Shown: positions 52,707 through 61,417, counted from the first letter of the stretch. The stretch: 64,000 nt of DNA from RGIG7213 sp045544195 (GCA_045544195.1 JAZPYO010000048.1:11806-75805), one strand, 5' to 3'. The notes: generated by a model from the sequence alone, not told the origin. Program-made: numbers and translations.

Positions 52707-54008
52707 TCAGTAAAGTATGCTTTGGATAAGCTGTGCGCCGTCGGATACCACCGGAACGACCCTGACGCGAAGAGCTTCTTCAAGCTGCTGCAGAGTCACA
52801 CCGTCAAGAAACATATCCTGCTCGTACCGCAATGTAACTGACGGGATCAAAAGAACGTGTCCGAGGTCCTTTCCGCAGAGCTGATCTGCCAGATCCTTTC
52901 CCGTCAGCAGTCCTGCAACCGTTATGTTTTTGCCGAAAAATCTGTTTTCTATACAGTATACATCGACTGTTGTGTTTTGTGCAAGCCTTTGTATCTTATC
53001 GCAGCAGGCTTTTATATACGGATATGCCGCCTTGCCTGTTGCTATCGAAACGTGTCTGTCTTTTGAAAGATCGTATTCATCGGCATACTGCAATTCATCC
53101 TGCACCTGCTGTAAAAGCAGAGTTATCATACCGACGCCGTTTTCAAGCTGGGGATAATCCTCGTAAAATTCCTCCGTATGAAATTCGAGACCTGCGGTTA
53201 TATAAAACTCATCAGAGGCGAAGAATATCCGTCTGCCGTATTTTTCAAGACATTTGTCCGCAAATGCTTCGATTTTTTCAACAACGTCAAGGGCGCTCTC
53301 CTTATCGTACGGTGTGATCTCGGGCAGGCCCTGTCTGTGATCGGTAAGACCGCACGGAACGGCGGAAACGCTGTTCAGCATATCGCCGAGGCTTTCAAGC
53401 TCGCTCATGCTGCGTAAAAGCTCATGACCGTCATTCACGCCTCTGCACAAAACGAGCTGGGCGTTTAATTGGATGCCGCCGTCGGCGAGCTTACGCATTA
53501 TATCGAGTATTTTTCCCGCATTTTTATTTTTCATCATAGACACGCGAAGCTCGGGATTCGTAGTATGGACCGATATATTTATCGGTGACATATGCATTTT
53601 AATGATCCTGTCTATGTCGCTGTCCGTAAGATTGGTGCATGTGATATAATTGCCCTGTAAAAATGACAGGCGGCTGTCATCGTCCTTGAAATACAGTGTT
53701 TCTCTGCAGCCCTTCGGCATCTGATCTATAAAGCAGAACATACATTTATTTCTGCATGTGCGCTTTTTATCCATAAGATACGTTTCAAATTCAAGGCCGA
53801 TATCGTCATATTCGCCCTTTGATATGCTTATATCAAAAAGCTCCGCGTCTCTGTGTATCTTAATACGGACATTCGGTTGCGTAAGATAAAAGCGGTAGTC
53901 CAGAACGTCATTTATCTCGTGTCCGCAGACGGATATGATAATGTCGCCCGGTAATATGCCGGCCTTTTGTGCCAAAGATCCGCTTTCAACCTTGTAAACG
54001 GTCACCAT
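52707..54008 (-). CDS. DUF512 family PDZ and radical SAM-like Fe-S protein
   Basis: The 433-residue protein starts with a PDZ-like domain (about 1-65; GILPGDIIISVCGHEI). It then has CRNKCMFCFIDQMPKG, a cysteine triplet typical of radical SAM enzymes, in a barrel-like core (ISVHTTNPELR, QLVLCRGVNDG), and ends with the DUF512 domain. The family is conserved next to der in Clostridia, but its reaction is unknown. AAGGTG lies 9 nt before the ATG. It leads the operon with der and plsY. Confidence 0.88.
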   Translation of the reverse strand: MVTVYKVESGSLAQKAGILPGDIIISVCGHEINDVLDYRFYLTQPNVRIKIHRDAELFDISISKGEYDDIGLEFETYLMDKKRTCRNKCMFCFIDQMPKGCRETLYFKDDDSRLSFLQGNYITCTNLTDSDIDRIIKMHMSPINISVHTTNPELRVSMMKNKNAGKILDIMRKLADGGIQLNAQLVLCRGVNDGHELLRSMSELESLGDMLNSVSAVPCGLTDHRQGLPEITPYDKESALDVVEKIEAFADKCLEKYGRRIFFASDEFYITAGLEFHTEEFYEDYPQLENGVGMITLLLQQVQDELQYADEYDLSKDRHVSIATGKAAYPYIKACCDKIQRLAQNTTVDVYCIENRFFGKNITVAGLLTGKDLADQLCGKDLGHVLLIPSVTLRYEQDMFLDGVTLQQLEEALRVRVVPVVSDGAQLIQSILY

Positions 54009-54080
54009 ATATCTCTATCACCTTTCAAAATGCTCATCTTAAAGAAAAGCTGTGATGCCGAACCGTTGCATCGGCAACGG

Positions 54081-54100
54081 CAGTGCCGCGCGGCACTTTT
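54081..54100. other. GC-rich hairpins in the gap between rpmF and the DUF512 gene
   Basis: The 215-nt gap holds a short hairpin GTGCCGCGCGGCAC followed by TTTTT on the plus strand, another (CGTTGC with GCAACG) just before it, and AAGGGATTG with CAACCCCTT near 54181-54207. The last may act as a weak terminator of rpmF on the minus strand. No gene or promoter consensus was seen here. Confidence 0.4.
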
Positions 54101-54223
54101 TGCCCCATAGGGCAAATTCGGCAGGACAAGCACTGTTTGTCATACTTCATTTGTTTTGATAAAAATACGGTTAAAACAGTAAAGGGATTGCATAACACAA
54201 CCCCTTCCTACCGTATAAACTGC

Positions 54224-54406
54224 TTACGCTTCTGTTTTGATTACTTCCTTGCCGCCGTAAGTTCCGCATGTAGCGCATACTCTGTGCGTTTTGTTGAATG
54301 CTCCGCACTTGGGGCATTTCGTCATACCGGGAAGGTCAAGACGCCATACGTTTGAACGTCTTTTATCTCTTCTTGCTTTGCTGACTTTCTTCTTAGGTAC
54401 TGCCAT
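54224..54406 (-). CDS. rpmF: 50S ribosomal protein L32
   Basis: The 60-residue protein is a standard L32: MAVPKKKVSKARRDKRR at the start, then a zinc ribbon with CPKC and CATC. AGGAGGT lies 9 nt before the ATG. It follows yceD, as in most Firmicutes, and shares its promoter at 55038. Confidence 0.97.
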   Translation of the reverse strand: MAVPKKKVSKARRDKRRSNVWRLDLPGMTKCPKCGAFNKTHRVCATCGTYGGKEVIKTEA

Positions 54407-54447
54407 GTTACCTACACCTCCTTATATAATACAATAACATTAAAAGC

Positions 54448-54963
54448 TCAATCATACTCCGACAGAAGCGCTTTCAATTTTGCCATACGCGGATCTGTAT
54501 CGCTCTGGCAACCGCACTCTCCGCCGTTAAGGTTTTTCCCGCATTTCTGGCAAAGTCCCTTACAAAGCTCATCGCAAAGCTCCTTCAGAGGAAACGACAG
54601 GAGAAATTCTTCGCATACCAAAGCCGAAACGTCCACACATCCGCCTTCGGTAAGGACAAAATCATCGTTTTCTTCATTTGTAAGCTCTGACGCTACGCTC
54701 TTTTCAAAGCTGTGCTCAAATGTTTTGTGCATAGCTTTAAGGCACCGCGCGCACAAGGTATCGTAGCTTGTGCTTGCCGTTGCCTGCAGACTCATATATC
54801 CGCCGTTGTTGTAAAACGCGCCCTTTACGGATATCTTATCCGTAAAGTCTATACCCCATTCGGCAAAATATCCGTATCCCTCATCCTCGCCCGCTTCAAA
54901 TGAAACGTCAAAGGGCAGGGTATCTGTTTCGCCTGATAAAATGCGGGATATGTCAATACGCAT
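54448..54963 (-). CDS. yceD: YceD/DUF177 family protein
   Basis: The 171-residue protein matches the YceD (DUF177) family found upstream of rpmF. It has CARCLK in the middle, a DVSALVCEEFLLSFPLKELC segment, and the late LCQKCGKNLNGGECGC cysteines. In plants and bacteria the family is linked to 23S rRNA accumulation. GAGGT precedes the ATG by 8 nt. It is co-transcribed with rpmF. Confidence 0.9.
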   Translation of the reverse strand: MRIDISRILSGETDTLPFDVSFEAGEDEGYGYFAEWGIDFTDKISVKGAFYNNGGYMSLQATASTSYDTLCARCLKAMHKTFEHSFEKSVASELTNEENDDFVLTEGGCVDVSALVCEEFLLSFPLKELCDELCKGLCQKCGKNLNGGECGCQSDTDPRMAKLKALLSEYD

Positions 54964-55037
54964 CTGCAGAACCTCAACTCAAAAATTGCGTCGTTTCGCC
55001 GCCGTTACTGACGGCTCACACAAAAACCGCAGAATTC

Positions 55038-55066
55038 ATTATAAATGATTAATTTCCGTTTGTCAA
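55038..55066 (-). promoter_or_regulatory. Consensus sigma A promoter of yceD-rpmF
   Basis: On the minus strand it reads TTGACA, 17 nt, TATAAT. It lies just past the sigF stop and separates the sporulation operon from the ribosomal genes. Confidence 0.85.
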
Positions 55067-55103
55067 GAGCATTTCTCAAAAATAATTAAACGTTTTGTAA
55101 ATT

Positions 55104-55844
55104 TTACACGATGAGCTGTGACTTGAGCTTTTCGAATATCTTTTTCTCGCTTCTTGATATTTTCACCTGTGAAAGTCCGAGTATTTTAGCCGTTTGCATC
55201 TGAGATAAGTCCTTATAATACCGAAGATATATTATTTTCCGCTCAGTTTCCTCAAGGTGCGATATGGCATTGTTCAGCGATATTCTGTCGCACAGGTGCT
55301 GTATTTCATCGGAAGTGTCGGGCAGCACGCTTTCAAGGCACGCTCCGTCCTTATCACCGACAGGCTCTGACAAAGAATGCAGCGGATAGCACGCTTCAAG
55401 CGCGAATGCGACCTGCTGAACGCTGCACTCGCACAGCTGTGCAATTTCTGACGTTTTCGGCTCTCTGCCGTGCTCCTTAATGAATTTTTCTCTTTGCTTC
55501 ATTGCATGAACGCCGAGCCTTTTTACTCCTCTTGACACCTTTATTGCTCCATCGTCACGCAAATACCGCCTTATCTCCCCGATTATCAGCGGAACGGCAT
55601 ATGTTGAAAAAACAGTTCCGAAGTCCTGTGAATAGCTTTTTATCGCCTTTATCATACCGAGCGTGCCTATCTGCATAAGATCGTCGTATTCTACCCCGCG
55701 GTCAAGAAACCTCGGAGCTATGCTTTTCACAAGTCCGAGGTTGAGTATTACCGCCTTTTCCATAGAATCCTTATCGCCGCTTTGCGCCTTGCTTATCAGC
55801 TCTGCATTTTGTGAATAATCGTTCGCGTGCTTGTCAAGTGACAT
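55104..55844 (-). CDS. sigF: RNA polymerase sporulation sigma factor F
   Basis: This is a sigma-70 family factor of 246 residues without region 1.1. Region 2 reads NLGLVKSIAPRFLDRGVEYDDLMQIGTLGMIKAIKSY, and region 4 ends LSQMQTAKILGLSQVKISRSEKKI. It is called sigF and not sigG because it follows spoIIAA and spoIIAB in the standard order. It directs early forespore transcription and is held inactive by SpoIIAB. The start at 55844 has AAGGGG about 9 nt upstream; the ATG at 55853 sits right against that site. It lies 57 nt after spoIIAB. Confidence 0.95.
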   Translation of the reverse strand: MSLDKHANDYSQNAELISKAQSGDKDSMEKAVILNLGLVKSIAPRFLDRGVEYDDLMQIGTLGMIKAIKSYSQDFGTVFSTYAVPLIIGEIRRYLRDDGAIKVSRGVKRLGVHAMKQREKFIKEHGREPKTSEIAQLCECSVQQVAFALEACYPLHSLSEPVGDKDGACLESVLPDTSDEIQHLCDRISLNNAISHLEETERKIIYLRYYKDLSQMQTAKILGLSQVKISRSEKKIFEKLKSQLIV

Positions 55845-55900
55845 ACCGTACATCCCCTTGTCCCGCAATCAGTGCAGGGCTATATGCCATGCCTTGTGCG

Positions 55901-56365
55901 TTATTCGAATTTTTTAGTCATAAACACGCTGGTGCCCCTGCCAACAGCAGATGACACGCTTATACCGTCAGTAAAGCTCTCCATCACCGAAAAGCCCATA
56001 CCGCATCTTTCCTCAGTGCTTCCTGTCGTAAAAAGCGGCTCCATCGCCTGTTTAACATCGGAAATGCCGCAGCCCTTATCCGTTATTCTCACGCTGACAG
56101 TTCTGTCAGAATACATCCGCGCGTTTATGTAGATCTTGCCGTTTTTGTCCTTATAAGCATGTACGATACAGTTTGTCACAGCCTCACTTACCGCGCACCG
56201 CAGATCTGCAAGCTGATCGATACGGGGGTCAAGCTGAGATGCAAATGCCGCTATACACGTTCTTGCAAGTGACTCGTTTGCCGAATCGGCGCTCAGGGTG
56301 ATCTTCATTTCGTTTATCAACGCCTTTTTAGTTTTACGCGTTACGTTCTTTTCCGTTTGATTCAT
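55901..56365 (-). CDS. spoIIAB: Anti-sigma F factor SpoIIAB
   Basis: This GHKL-type serine kinase and anti-sigma factor has 154 residues. The N-box is EAVTNCIVHAY, G1 is DKGCGIS, and the G2 region is CGMGFSVMESF. It binds sigma F and phosphorylates SpoIIAA. The first 17 or so residues are an extra basic segment relative to the Bacillus protein. AAAGGGA precedes the ATG at 56365, 4 nt after the spoIIAA stop. Confidence 0.95.
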   Translation of the reverse strand: MNQTEKNVTRKTKKALINEMKITLSADSANESLARTCIAAFASQLDPRIDQLADLRCAVSEAVTNCIVHAYKDKNGKIYINARMYSDRTVSVRITDKGCGISDVKQAMEPLFTTGSTEERCGMGFSVMESFTDGISVSSAVGRGTSVFMTKKFE

Positions 56366-56369
56366 AATC

Positions 56370-56681
56370 TTATCCCTTTAAATTAAGAATTTTATCCATA
56401 CCCGCCATACGCAATATGCATTTTGCCCTTTCGTCTGCTCCGTACAGGGCAAATTCACAGCCCGTTGCAAGACAGCGCGAGTATCTTCCCATTATCAGCC
56501 CAAGCCCTGAGCTGTCCATAAAACGCATATTCGTAAGATCAAGCACGAGTCTGCGAGGCATATTTGCAAAAAACTCCCTGTCTATCTCCTCACGGGCGCG
56601 TGATGCGGTATGATGATCTATTTCACACTCAACAAAAACGGTCATCTGCCCGTTTTCAAATTCTATGCTTAGCCCGTCCAT
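56370..56681 (-). CDS. spoIIAA: Anti-sigma F factor antagonist SpoIIAA
   Basis: The 103-residue STAS-domain protein has the phosphorylation site FMDSSGLGLIMGR, with Ser58 at the same position as in Bacillus. When dephosphorylated by SpoIIE it binds SpoIIAB and frees sigma F. AAAGGAGC lies before the ATG. It is the first gene of the spoIIA operon. No clear sigma H promoter was recognised in the roughly 75 nt upstream. Confidence 0.95.
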   Translation of the reverse strand: MDGLSIEFENGQMTVFVECEIDHHTASRAREEIDREFFANMPRRLVLDLTNMRFMDSSGLGLIMGRYSRCLATGCEFALYGADERAKCILRMAGMDKILNLKG

Positions 56682-56889
56682 TTCAAACGCTCCTTTCGCT
56701 TACTGATACAATGATAACACCGCATAACTGAAAAAAATGTCACAATACGTTGTGTGATAACATTTTACAAAGACTTCGTTATAGGATATAAAATTTTTTC
56801 TTTTGCAACACAACGGCAAGTTGAATTATTAATTAACAGTAACAAAACGGGGAATTTTATTTACTTTTCTGCTAAATTCAATAATTTGC

Positions 56890-56918
56890 TTGACATTTTC
56901 ACAATTTTGTTATATCAT
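56890..56918 (+). promoter_or_regulatory. Sigma A promoter of the CBM9-like surface protein
   Basis: TTGACA stands 17 nt before TATCAT, about 40 nt upstream of the ATG at 56958. Confidence 0.75.
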
Positions 56919-56957
56919 ATTGACAGAGTTATGCTCAAAATTGATCAGGAGGATTAT

Positions 56958-58568
56958 ATGAAAAAAATCTTTTCTCTTTTAATGGTAGTTGCTACTCTCG
57001 TTTCGGCAATGTCCGTTACAGCTCTTGCGGATGAAGAAAAATTTGCAACGGTTGAGGCTCTGCAGTTCGGCAAGGGCTTTGAGCCTACGATCGACGGCGT
57101 TGTTTCCTTAAGCGAATGGGGCACAGCTACACTTGAAAACGTATCTTATCCCGAAAACACGCAGACAGATATGAAAACGTCGGGCGAAATGGAATTTTCC
57201 ATGTGGACCCGTTACAACTTTGAAGGCTTTTATCTGGCTATAACAACGCCCGATAACGAGCACTGGAACAGCAACGTTGTTGCAGATCACAACAGTATCT
57301 GGAACGGCGACTGCCTGCAGGTTCGTCTTGATGCTTACGGCTGTACTGTTGACCAGGGCAAGATCCCTACGTCAGACAGAAACGGTAACTGGCATTCTTC
57401 CTACAACGAGTTTGCTTTTGCACTCGGTAACGACGAAAACACGTATGCATACAGCTGGAACGGCGTTGTTGACCACGAGGATATTTCCGGCGGTAACGGC
57501 AGATACGTAGTAGCTCATGACAGCGCAAAGAAGCTCACTACATACGAGCTGTTTATTCCGTGGGAGGTTATTCTTCAGACTCCCCCTCACGTTGGTATGT
57601 CCGTTGGCTTCTCCATTTCCGTTAACGAAGGCAGCTCTGCTGACGGCGGCGGATACAAGAACTATCTTGAATGGGGCACGGGCGTTATGAACGGCCGTGA
57701 CGACAACATCTACGGCTCCAACAGACTGAACTTCGTTTCCACACGCGCAACAGGCGGCGATGAACTCGTTGACCCCAATCCCGAAAACACTCTGGGCAAG
57801 ATCGAAGAGGTAACAGAGGACGCTTTTGCAGTAAAGCTCGAAGAAAGCATGATAAGCGGTCAGAACAATGTTACAACAGATCTTAAGGACGACGGTTCTT
57901 TGAACGTTCTTCTCACAGGCGAAGATCCTTACTTCACCGTTACTCTTGACTCCAAGTACAAGCTGACGGCTGAAAATTACCGTTATGTTGCTATGTACCT
58001 GAAAACAAACGATTACAACGATCCTGAGCTCTTCTTTGCAACGAGCAAATCCCCCTCTATCTCAGACCAGAACTTTATTCCTTCTGAATACCAGCAGGTA
58101 CAGGGCGGTCAGATAGTAATATTTGACTTCCAGTACTTCATCGGTTACGAGTGGGTAGGCGATGTTCTTAAGCTCCGTATTGACCCCGTAGATGAGGTTA
58201 CCGATGCACTTACATCCGAGGTTACTATATACGGTATAGGCTTCTTCAACAATTTAGAGGATGCTGCTGCATTCAAGGTTGAGGGCGTAAATGTTGAGCT
58301 TGACCCGAACTACAAGGCTCCCGAGGCTGAAGCAACAGAGGATCAGGGCAATGACAATGCTACTCAGGCTCCCGCAGAGGATGAAGAAACAGACGCTGCA
58401 ACAGATCCTGCAACAAACGCTCCTGCAAGCAACGCTGCTACAACAGGCTCAGATGATAACAAGAAGGATACAAATTCCTCAACAACTATCATTATAATCG
58501 TTATCGTAGCTGTAGTAGTTATAGCTGCCGTAGCTGTTGTAGTCATAATGAAAAAGAAGAAGGCATAA
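56958..58568 (+). CDS. Membrane-anchored surface protein with CBM9-like domain
   Basis: The protein of 536 residues has a signal peptide (about 1-25) and a CBM9/DOMON-like sugar-binding domain (about 30-265). The domain begins with PTIDGVVSLSEWGTAT and has paired tryptophans and FIPWEVIL. A second beta-rich domain (about 290-455) of unknown type follows, then an Ala/Thr/Glu/Asp-rich stalk, a membrane helix of Ile and Val, and the tail MKKKKA. It may tether cells to polysaccharide or feed a surface enzyme. AGGAGG lies 6 nt before the ATG at 56958; upstream in-frame codons lie above the promoter. Codon choice (GTT, CTC, TCC) suggests high expression. Confidence 0.83.
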   Translation: MKKIFSLLMVVATLVSAMSVTALADEEKFATVEALQFGKGFEPTIDGVVSLSEWGTATLENVSYPENTQTDMKTSGEMEFSMWTRYNFEGFYLAITTPDNEHWNSNVVADHNSIWNGDCLQVRLDAYGCTVDQGKIPTSDRNGNWHSSYNEFAFALGNDENTYAYSWNGVVDHEDISGGNGRYVVAHDSAKKLTTYELFIPWEVILQTPPHVGMSVGFSISVNEGSSADGGGYKNYLEWGTGVMNGRDDNIYGSNRLNFVSTRATGGDELVDPNPENTLGKIEEVTEDAFAVKLEESMISGQNNVTTDLKDDGSLNVLLTGEDPYFTVTLDSKYKLTAENYRYVAMYLKTNDYNDPELFFATSKSPSISDQNFIPSEYQQVQGGQIVIFDFQYFIGYEWVGDVLKLRIDPVDEVTDALTSEVTIYGIGFFNNLEDAAAFKVEGVNVELDPNYKAPEAEATEDQGNDNATQAPAEDEETDAATDPATNAPASNAATTGSDDNKKDTNSSTTIIIIVIVAVVVIAAVAVVVIMKKKKA

Positions 58569-58607
58569 GCTGCTTTCCGCATCTTAAGCTATAAAACAAA
58601 ATGAAAC

Positions 58608-58652
58608 TACCCGAAAAAGAAACGCAATAATTTCTTTTTCGGGTAGCTTTTT
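58608..58652 (+). terminator. Terminator after the CBM9-like gene
   Basis: CTACCCGAAAAAGAAA pairs perfectly with TTTCTTTTTCGGGTAG around an 8-nt loop, followed by CTTTTT. Confidence 0.92.
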
Positions 58653-58670
58653 AAATCAAACGGAGTATAT

Positions 58671-59354
58671 ATGGAACAGCTTTCAAGAACACGGGCTCTG
58701 ATCGGAGATGAAGCAATAGAAAAACTGAAATGCGCAAGAGTACTGCTATTCGGCATAGGCGGTGTCGGCTCTTATACAGCGGAGGCGCTTGTAAGAGCGG
58801 GGATTGGCGCTTTGACAGTAGTAGACGGCGATGTTATATCAAAATCAAATATAAACAGACAGCTTTTTGCGCTTAACTCGACGGTCGGTATGCAGAAAAC
58901 TCAGGCGGCGCGATCACGCCTTGCCGACATATCTGCCGACTGCAAAATAACCGCCCTACCCATTTTTTACAACGAGGATACCGCCGATATGATAGACTTT
59001 TCACAGTATGACTACATTGCAGATGCCATAGACACGGTTTCCTCAAAGCTGCTTATAATTGAAAAAGCAAAAAAACTCAACGTACCCGTTATAAGCTGTA
59101 TGGGTACAGGCAATAAGCTGAGCGCAAACGCCTTTAAGGTATCAGACATATCGAAAACATCCGTTTGCCCTTTGGCGCGTGTGATGCGCCGTGAGCTTAA
59201 GGCAAGAGGGATCGATCACGTAAAGGTCATATATTCCGAGGAGGCGCCTGTAACACACGACCGCGTTCCTGCATCAATATCATTCGTTCCTTCGTGTGCG
59301 GGGCTTCTTATGGCAGGGGAAATAATAAAGGATATTACAGGCATAAACGGCTGA
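58671..59354 (+). CDS. tcdA: tRNA threonylcarbamoyladenosine dehydratase
   Basis: The 227-residue E1-like enzyme (TcdA/CsdL) cyclises t6A37 to ct6A in ANN-reading tRNAs. It has the nucleotide loop FGIGGVGSYTAEALVRAGIG, VDGDVISKSNINRQ, and the short form without a catalytic thiol domain. The start is ATG 58671 with a GGAG site 6-8 nt upstream. The gene stands alone between two terminators. ThiF/MoeB paralogues are less likely given the length and the CPLARVMRRELKARG segment. Confidence 0.92.
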   Translation: MEQLSRTRALIGDEAIEKLKCARVLLFGIGGVGSYTAEALVRAGIGALTVVDGDVISKSNINRQLFALNSTVGMQKTQAARSRLADISADCKITALPIFYNEDTADMIDFSQYDYIADAIDTVSSKLLIIEKAKKLNVPVISCMGTGNKLSANAFKVSDISKTSVCPLARVMRRELKARGIDHVKVIYSEEAPVTHDRVPASISFVPSCAGLLMAGEIIKDITGING

Positions 59355-59373
59355 CACCGGCATACGTTCAAAG

Positions 59374-59430
59374 CTGTCATATACGCATACAAAAAAACAG
59401 AGCAAGAAAGGCTACTTCTCATAAGGAAGT
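59374..59430 (+). repeat. Degenerate copy of a repeat also found at 59739
   Basis: The segment starts CTGTCA, runs through ACAGAGCAAGAAAGG and ends near TACTTCTC. A related stretch at 59739-59795 has the same order of blocks. The two flank the inverted-repeat element like direct repeats. Confidence 0.55.
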
Positions 59431-59442
59431 TAGCAAGTCCTT

Positions 59443-59739
59443 GTAGGGACAGGCGTCCTCGACTGTCCGTAAAGGTATAAATTTGATACGCAGAAAGCAA
59501 AGAGATAGCCCCGACAGATTTTCAAAAATTCTGTCGGGGTGTTGCTATATATAAATCGTTTTTTTCATAAATTGCTATGACATTAAAAAATATTGCAATC
59601 AACAAAAGCAATGTCCTCAGAGGAGTGCAACTCATCAAGAGAAGCAAAATATGCAAACTCCCACTCGTCAGCTATACACCTTTGAAAAATATTTTTTGCC
59701 CCCGAAATAGCGCGGACAGTCGAGGACGCCTGTCCCTAC
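59443..59739. mobile_element. MITE-like element with 27-bp perfect terminal inverted repeats
   Basis: Positions 59443-59469 (starting GTAGGGACAGGCGTCCTC) and 59713-59739 are exact inverted copies of each other over 27 nt. The 243 nt between have no gene. They hold a CCCCGACAGA terminator hairpin (59509-59539) and AT-rich sequence. The structure fits a non-autonomous mobile repeat or a paired REP-like element. No transposase is present. Confidence 0.55.
59509..59539. terminator. CCCCGACAGA hairpin inside the inverted-repeat element
   Basis: CCCCGACAGA pairs with TCTGTCGGGG over an 11-nt loop. It is the sixth member of the hairpin family of this window. Confidence 0.7.
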
Positions 59740-59772
59740 TGTCACATATGCCATATACATATAAAGAAAACA

Positions 59773-59816
59773 GAGCAAGAATAGAAGGATACTTCCTTTT
59801 ACTCTTGCTCTTTTTT
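59773..59816. terminator. Bidirectional terminator before murA's stop side
   Basis: GAGCAAGA and CTCTTGCTC close a long stem that includes AAGGA and TCCTT, followed by TTTTTT on the plus strand and by TGTTTTCTTT on the minus. It would terminate murA. Confidence 0.8.
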
Positions 59817-59830
59817 ATTGTTCTGTTTTA

Positions 59831-61123
59831 TCAGTTTGCCTGATCGAATGCCGCAGGATCCGGAGTTATTACCTCTGTGATCTCAGCTCCTACGTCACGG
59901 AGCTTTTCAACGATACCGTCATATCCTCTTTTTATGTGATAAATATCGTCGATGACGGTTTTTCCCTTTGCGGTAAGACCTGCTATTATCATAGCTGCTC
60001 CCGCGCGCAGATCGACCGCTCTGACAGGCGCCGCTGTCAAGGGCGCGCCGCCCTCCACAACAGCCGTTTTCCCGTCTACCTTTATCGTCGCCCCCATACG
60101 CTTTAATTCCTCTACGTATCTGAAGCGGCTATCCCAAACGCCTTCTGTAAGATAGCTCGTGCCCTCTGCAAGACAAAGCAGAACGCACATCTGCGGATTC
60201 ATATCCGTCGGAAAGCCTGGATAAGGCAAGGTCTTTATATTTACTCTGTTGAAGGTTCTGTCCTCTCCCGAAACTATTATAGCATCGTCCAGCTCCTCAA
60301 CATATACACCCATTTCCTCGAGCTTTGCGCTGATGGATTCAAGGTGCTTCGGGATGACGTTGTTTATCTTGAGTCTGCCCTTTGTTGCGGCGGCAGCTAT
60401 CATATATGTGCCCGCCTCTATCATATCGGGAATTATTGCATAAGTACAGCCGTGCAGGGATTCAACGCCCTTTATCTTTATGACATCCGTACCTGCTCCC
60501 GTTATATCCGCTCCGCACGTATTCAAAAAGTTCGCAAGGTCAACTATATGAGGCTCTCTTGCCGCATTTTCTATCATAGTCGTACCCTTTGCAAGCACTG
60601 CAGCTATTATTATATTCATAGTTGCGCCGACAGATACGCTGTCAAAGTACACCTGATTTCCTATAACTCCGTTTTCGGCGACCGCTTCAACATAGCCGCC
60701 CTCAACGCTTACCTTAGCGCCGAGCGCCTCGAAGCCCTTTATATGCTGGTCAATGGGGCGTATGCCGAAATCGCATCCGCCCGGGCAGCCTACATATGCC
60801 CTGTGAAATCTGCCAAGCTCAGCGCCTATAAGATAGTAAGAAGCGCGCATTTTACGCACAAGCTCATACGGAGACTTTCCGCATTCTACCCTGCGGCAAT
60901 CTATTTCCACAACTGTTGAAGACAAACGGCGTATATTTGCGCCGCAGCTTGAAAGTATCTTCAACGACGTATCAACATCGCTGATATTCGGAAGATTTTC
61001 GATAACGCACTTTCCCTTTACGAGAAGGCACGCAAATATTACGGCAACCGCCGCATTTTTCATTCCGCTTACTTCTATTTCACCGAACAGCTTTTTGCCG
61101 CCGTTAATAATAATATTCTCCAT
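59831..61123 (-). CDS. murA: UDP-N-acetylglucosamine 1-carboxyvinyltransferase
   Basis: The 430-residue enzyme makes the first committed step of peptidoglycan synthesis. It has Lys22 in VSGMKNAA, the fosfomycin-target cysteine Cys117 in GCPGGCDFGIRP, and the C-terminal DLRAGAAMIIAGL. Both catalytic residues match E. coli MurA (Lys22, Cys115), so fosfomycin sensitivity at this residue is expected. The start is ATG 61123. Its transcript has a promoter at 61226. Confidence 0.95.
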   Translation of the reverse strand: MENIIINGGKKLFGEIEVSGMKNAAVAVIFACLLVKGKCVIENLPNISDVDTSLKILSSCGANIRRLSSTVVEIDCRRVECGKSPYELVRKMRASYYLIGAELGRFHRAYVGCPGGCDFGIRPIDQHIKGFEALGAKVSVEGGYVEAVAENGVIGNQVYFDSVSVGATMNIIIAAVLAKGTTMIENAAREPHIVDLANFLNTCGADITGAGTDVIKIKGVESLHGCTYAIIPDMIEAGTYMIAAAATKGRLKINNVIPKHLESISAKLEEMGVYVEELDDAIIVSGEDRTFNRVNIKTLPYPGFPTDMNPQMCVLLCLAEGTSYLTEGVWDSRFRYVEELKRMGATIKVDGKTAVVEGGAPLTAAPVRAVDLRAGAAMIIAGLTAKGKTVIDDIYHIKRGYDGIVEKLRDVGAEITEVITPDPAAFDQAN

Positions 61124-61225
61124 AAAAAGTCCGTTTCCCGACGATCTGTAAACGTATATATTAAGACCTCAGCGGCTCGCCGTCCCGCCGTGTCTGAAAA
61201 TACCGACAAATATTCATACTAAGAG

Positions 61226-61254
61226 AGTATACCACATAGTATATACTTTTTAAA
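61226..61254 (-). promoter_or_regulatory. Probable sigma A promoter of murA
   Basis: On the minus strand it reads TTTAAA, 17 nt, TATACT, about 100 nt before the ATG. The remaining 350-nt gap to the next gene holds no other gene. Confidence 0.5.
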
Positions 61255-61388
61255 GTGCCGCGACGCAAAATTAATGAATATTTTACAATTATTTTTTACC
61301 GAGCTGTAATAATCACGTTAATAGTCCGCATCAATTATTATTATATGTAAATTTTGCTCCGCTGTGAGAAAAATATTACTTAAAAGTC

Positions 61389-61417
61389 TTTACTTTTTTA
61401 TTTTTTTAATATATAAT
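61389..61417 (+). promoter_or_regulatory. Possible sigma A promoter of the GH99-like lipoprotein
   Basis: TTTACT stands 17 nt before TATAAT. The -10 is perfect and the -35 weak. The leader to the ATG is about 50 nt. Confidence 0.5.

Noticed and set aside
54009..54223. Small RNA gene in the hairpin-rich gap
   Set aside because: Several short hairpins are visible, but there is no consensus promoter and no match to a known RNA structure.
56682..56760. Promoter of spoIIAA with GTGACA and TATCAT separated by 21 nt
   Set aside because: A Spo0A-like wide spacing can be drawn, but there is no clear 0A box and no sigma H consensus, so the evidence is too weak to list.
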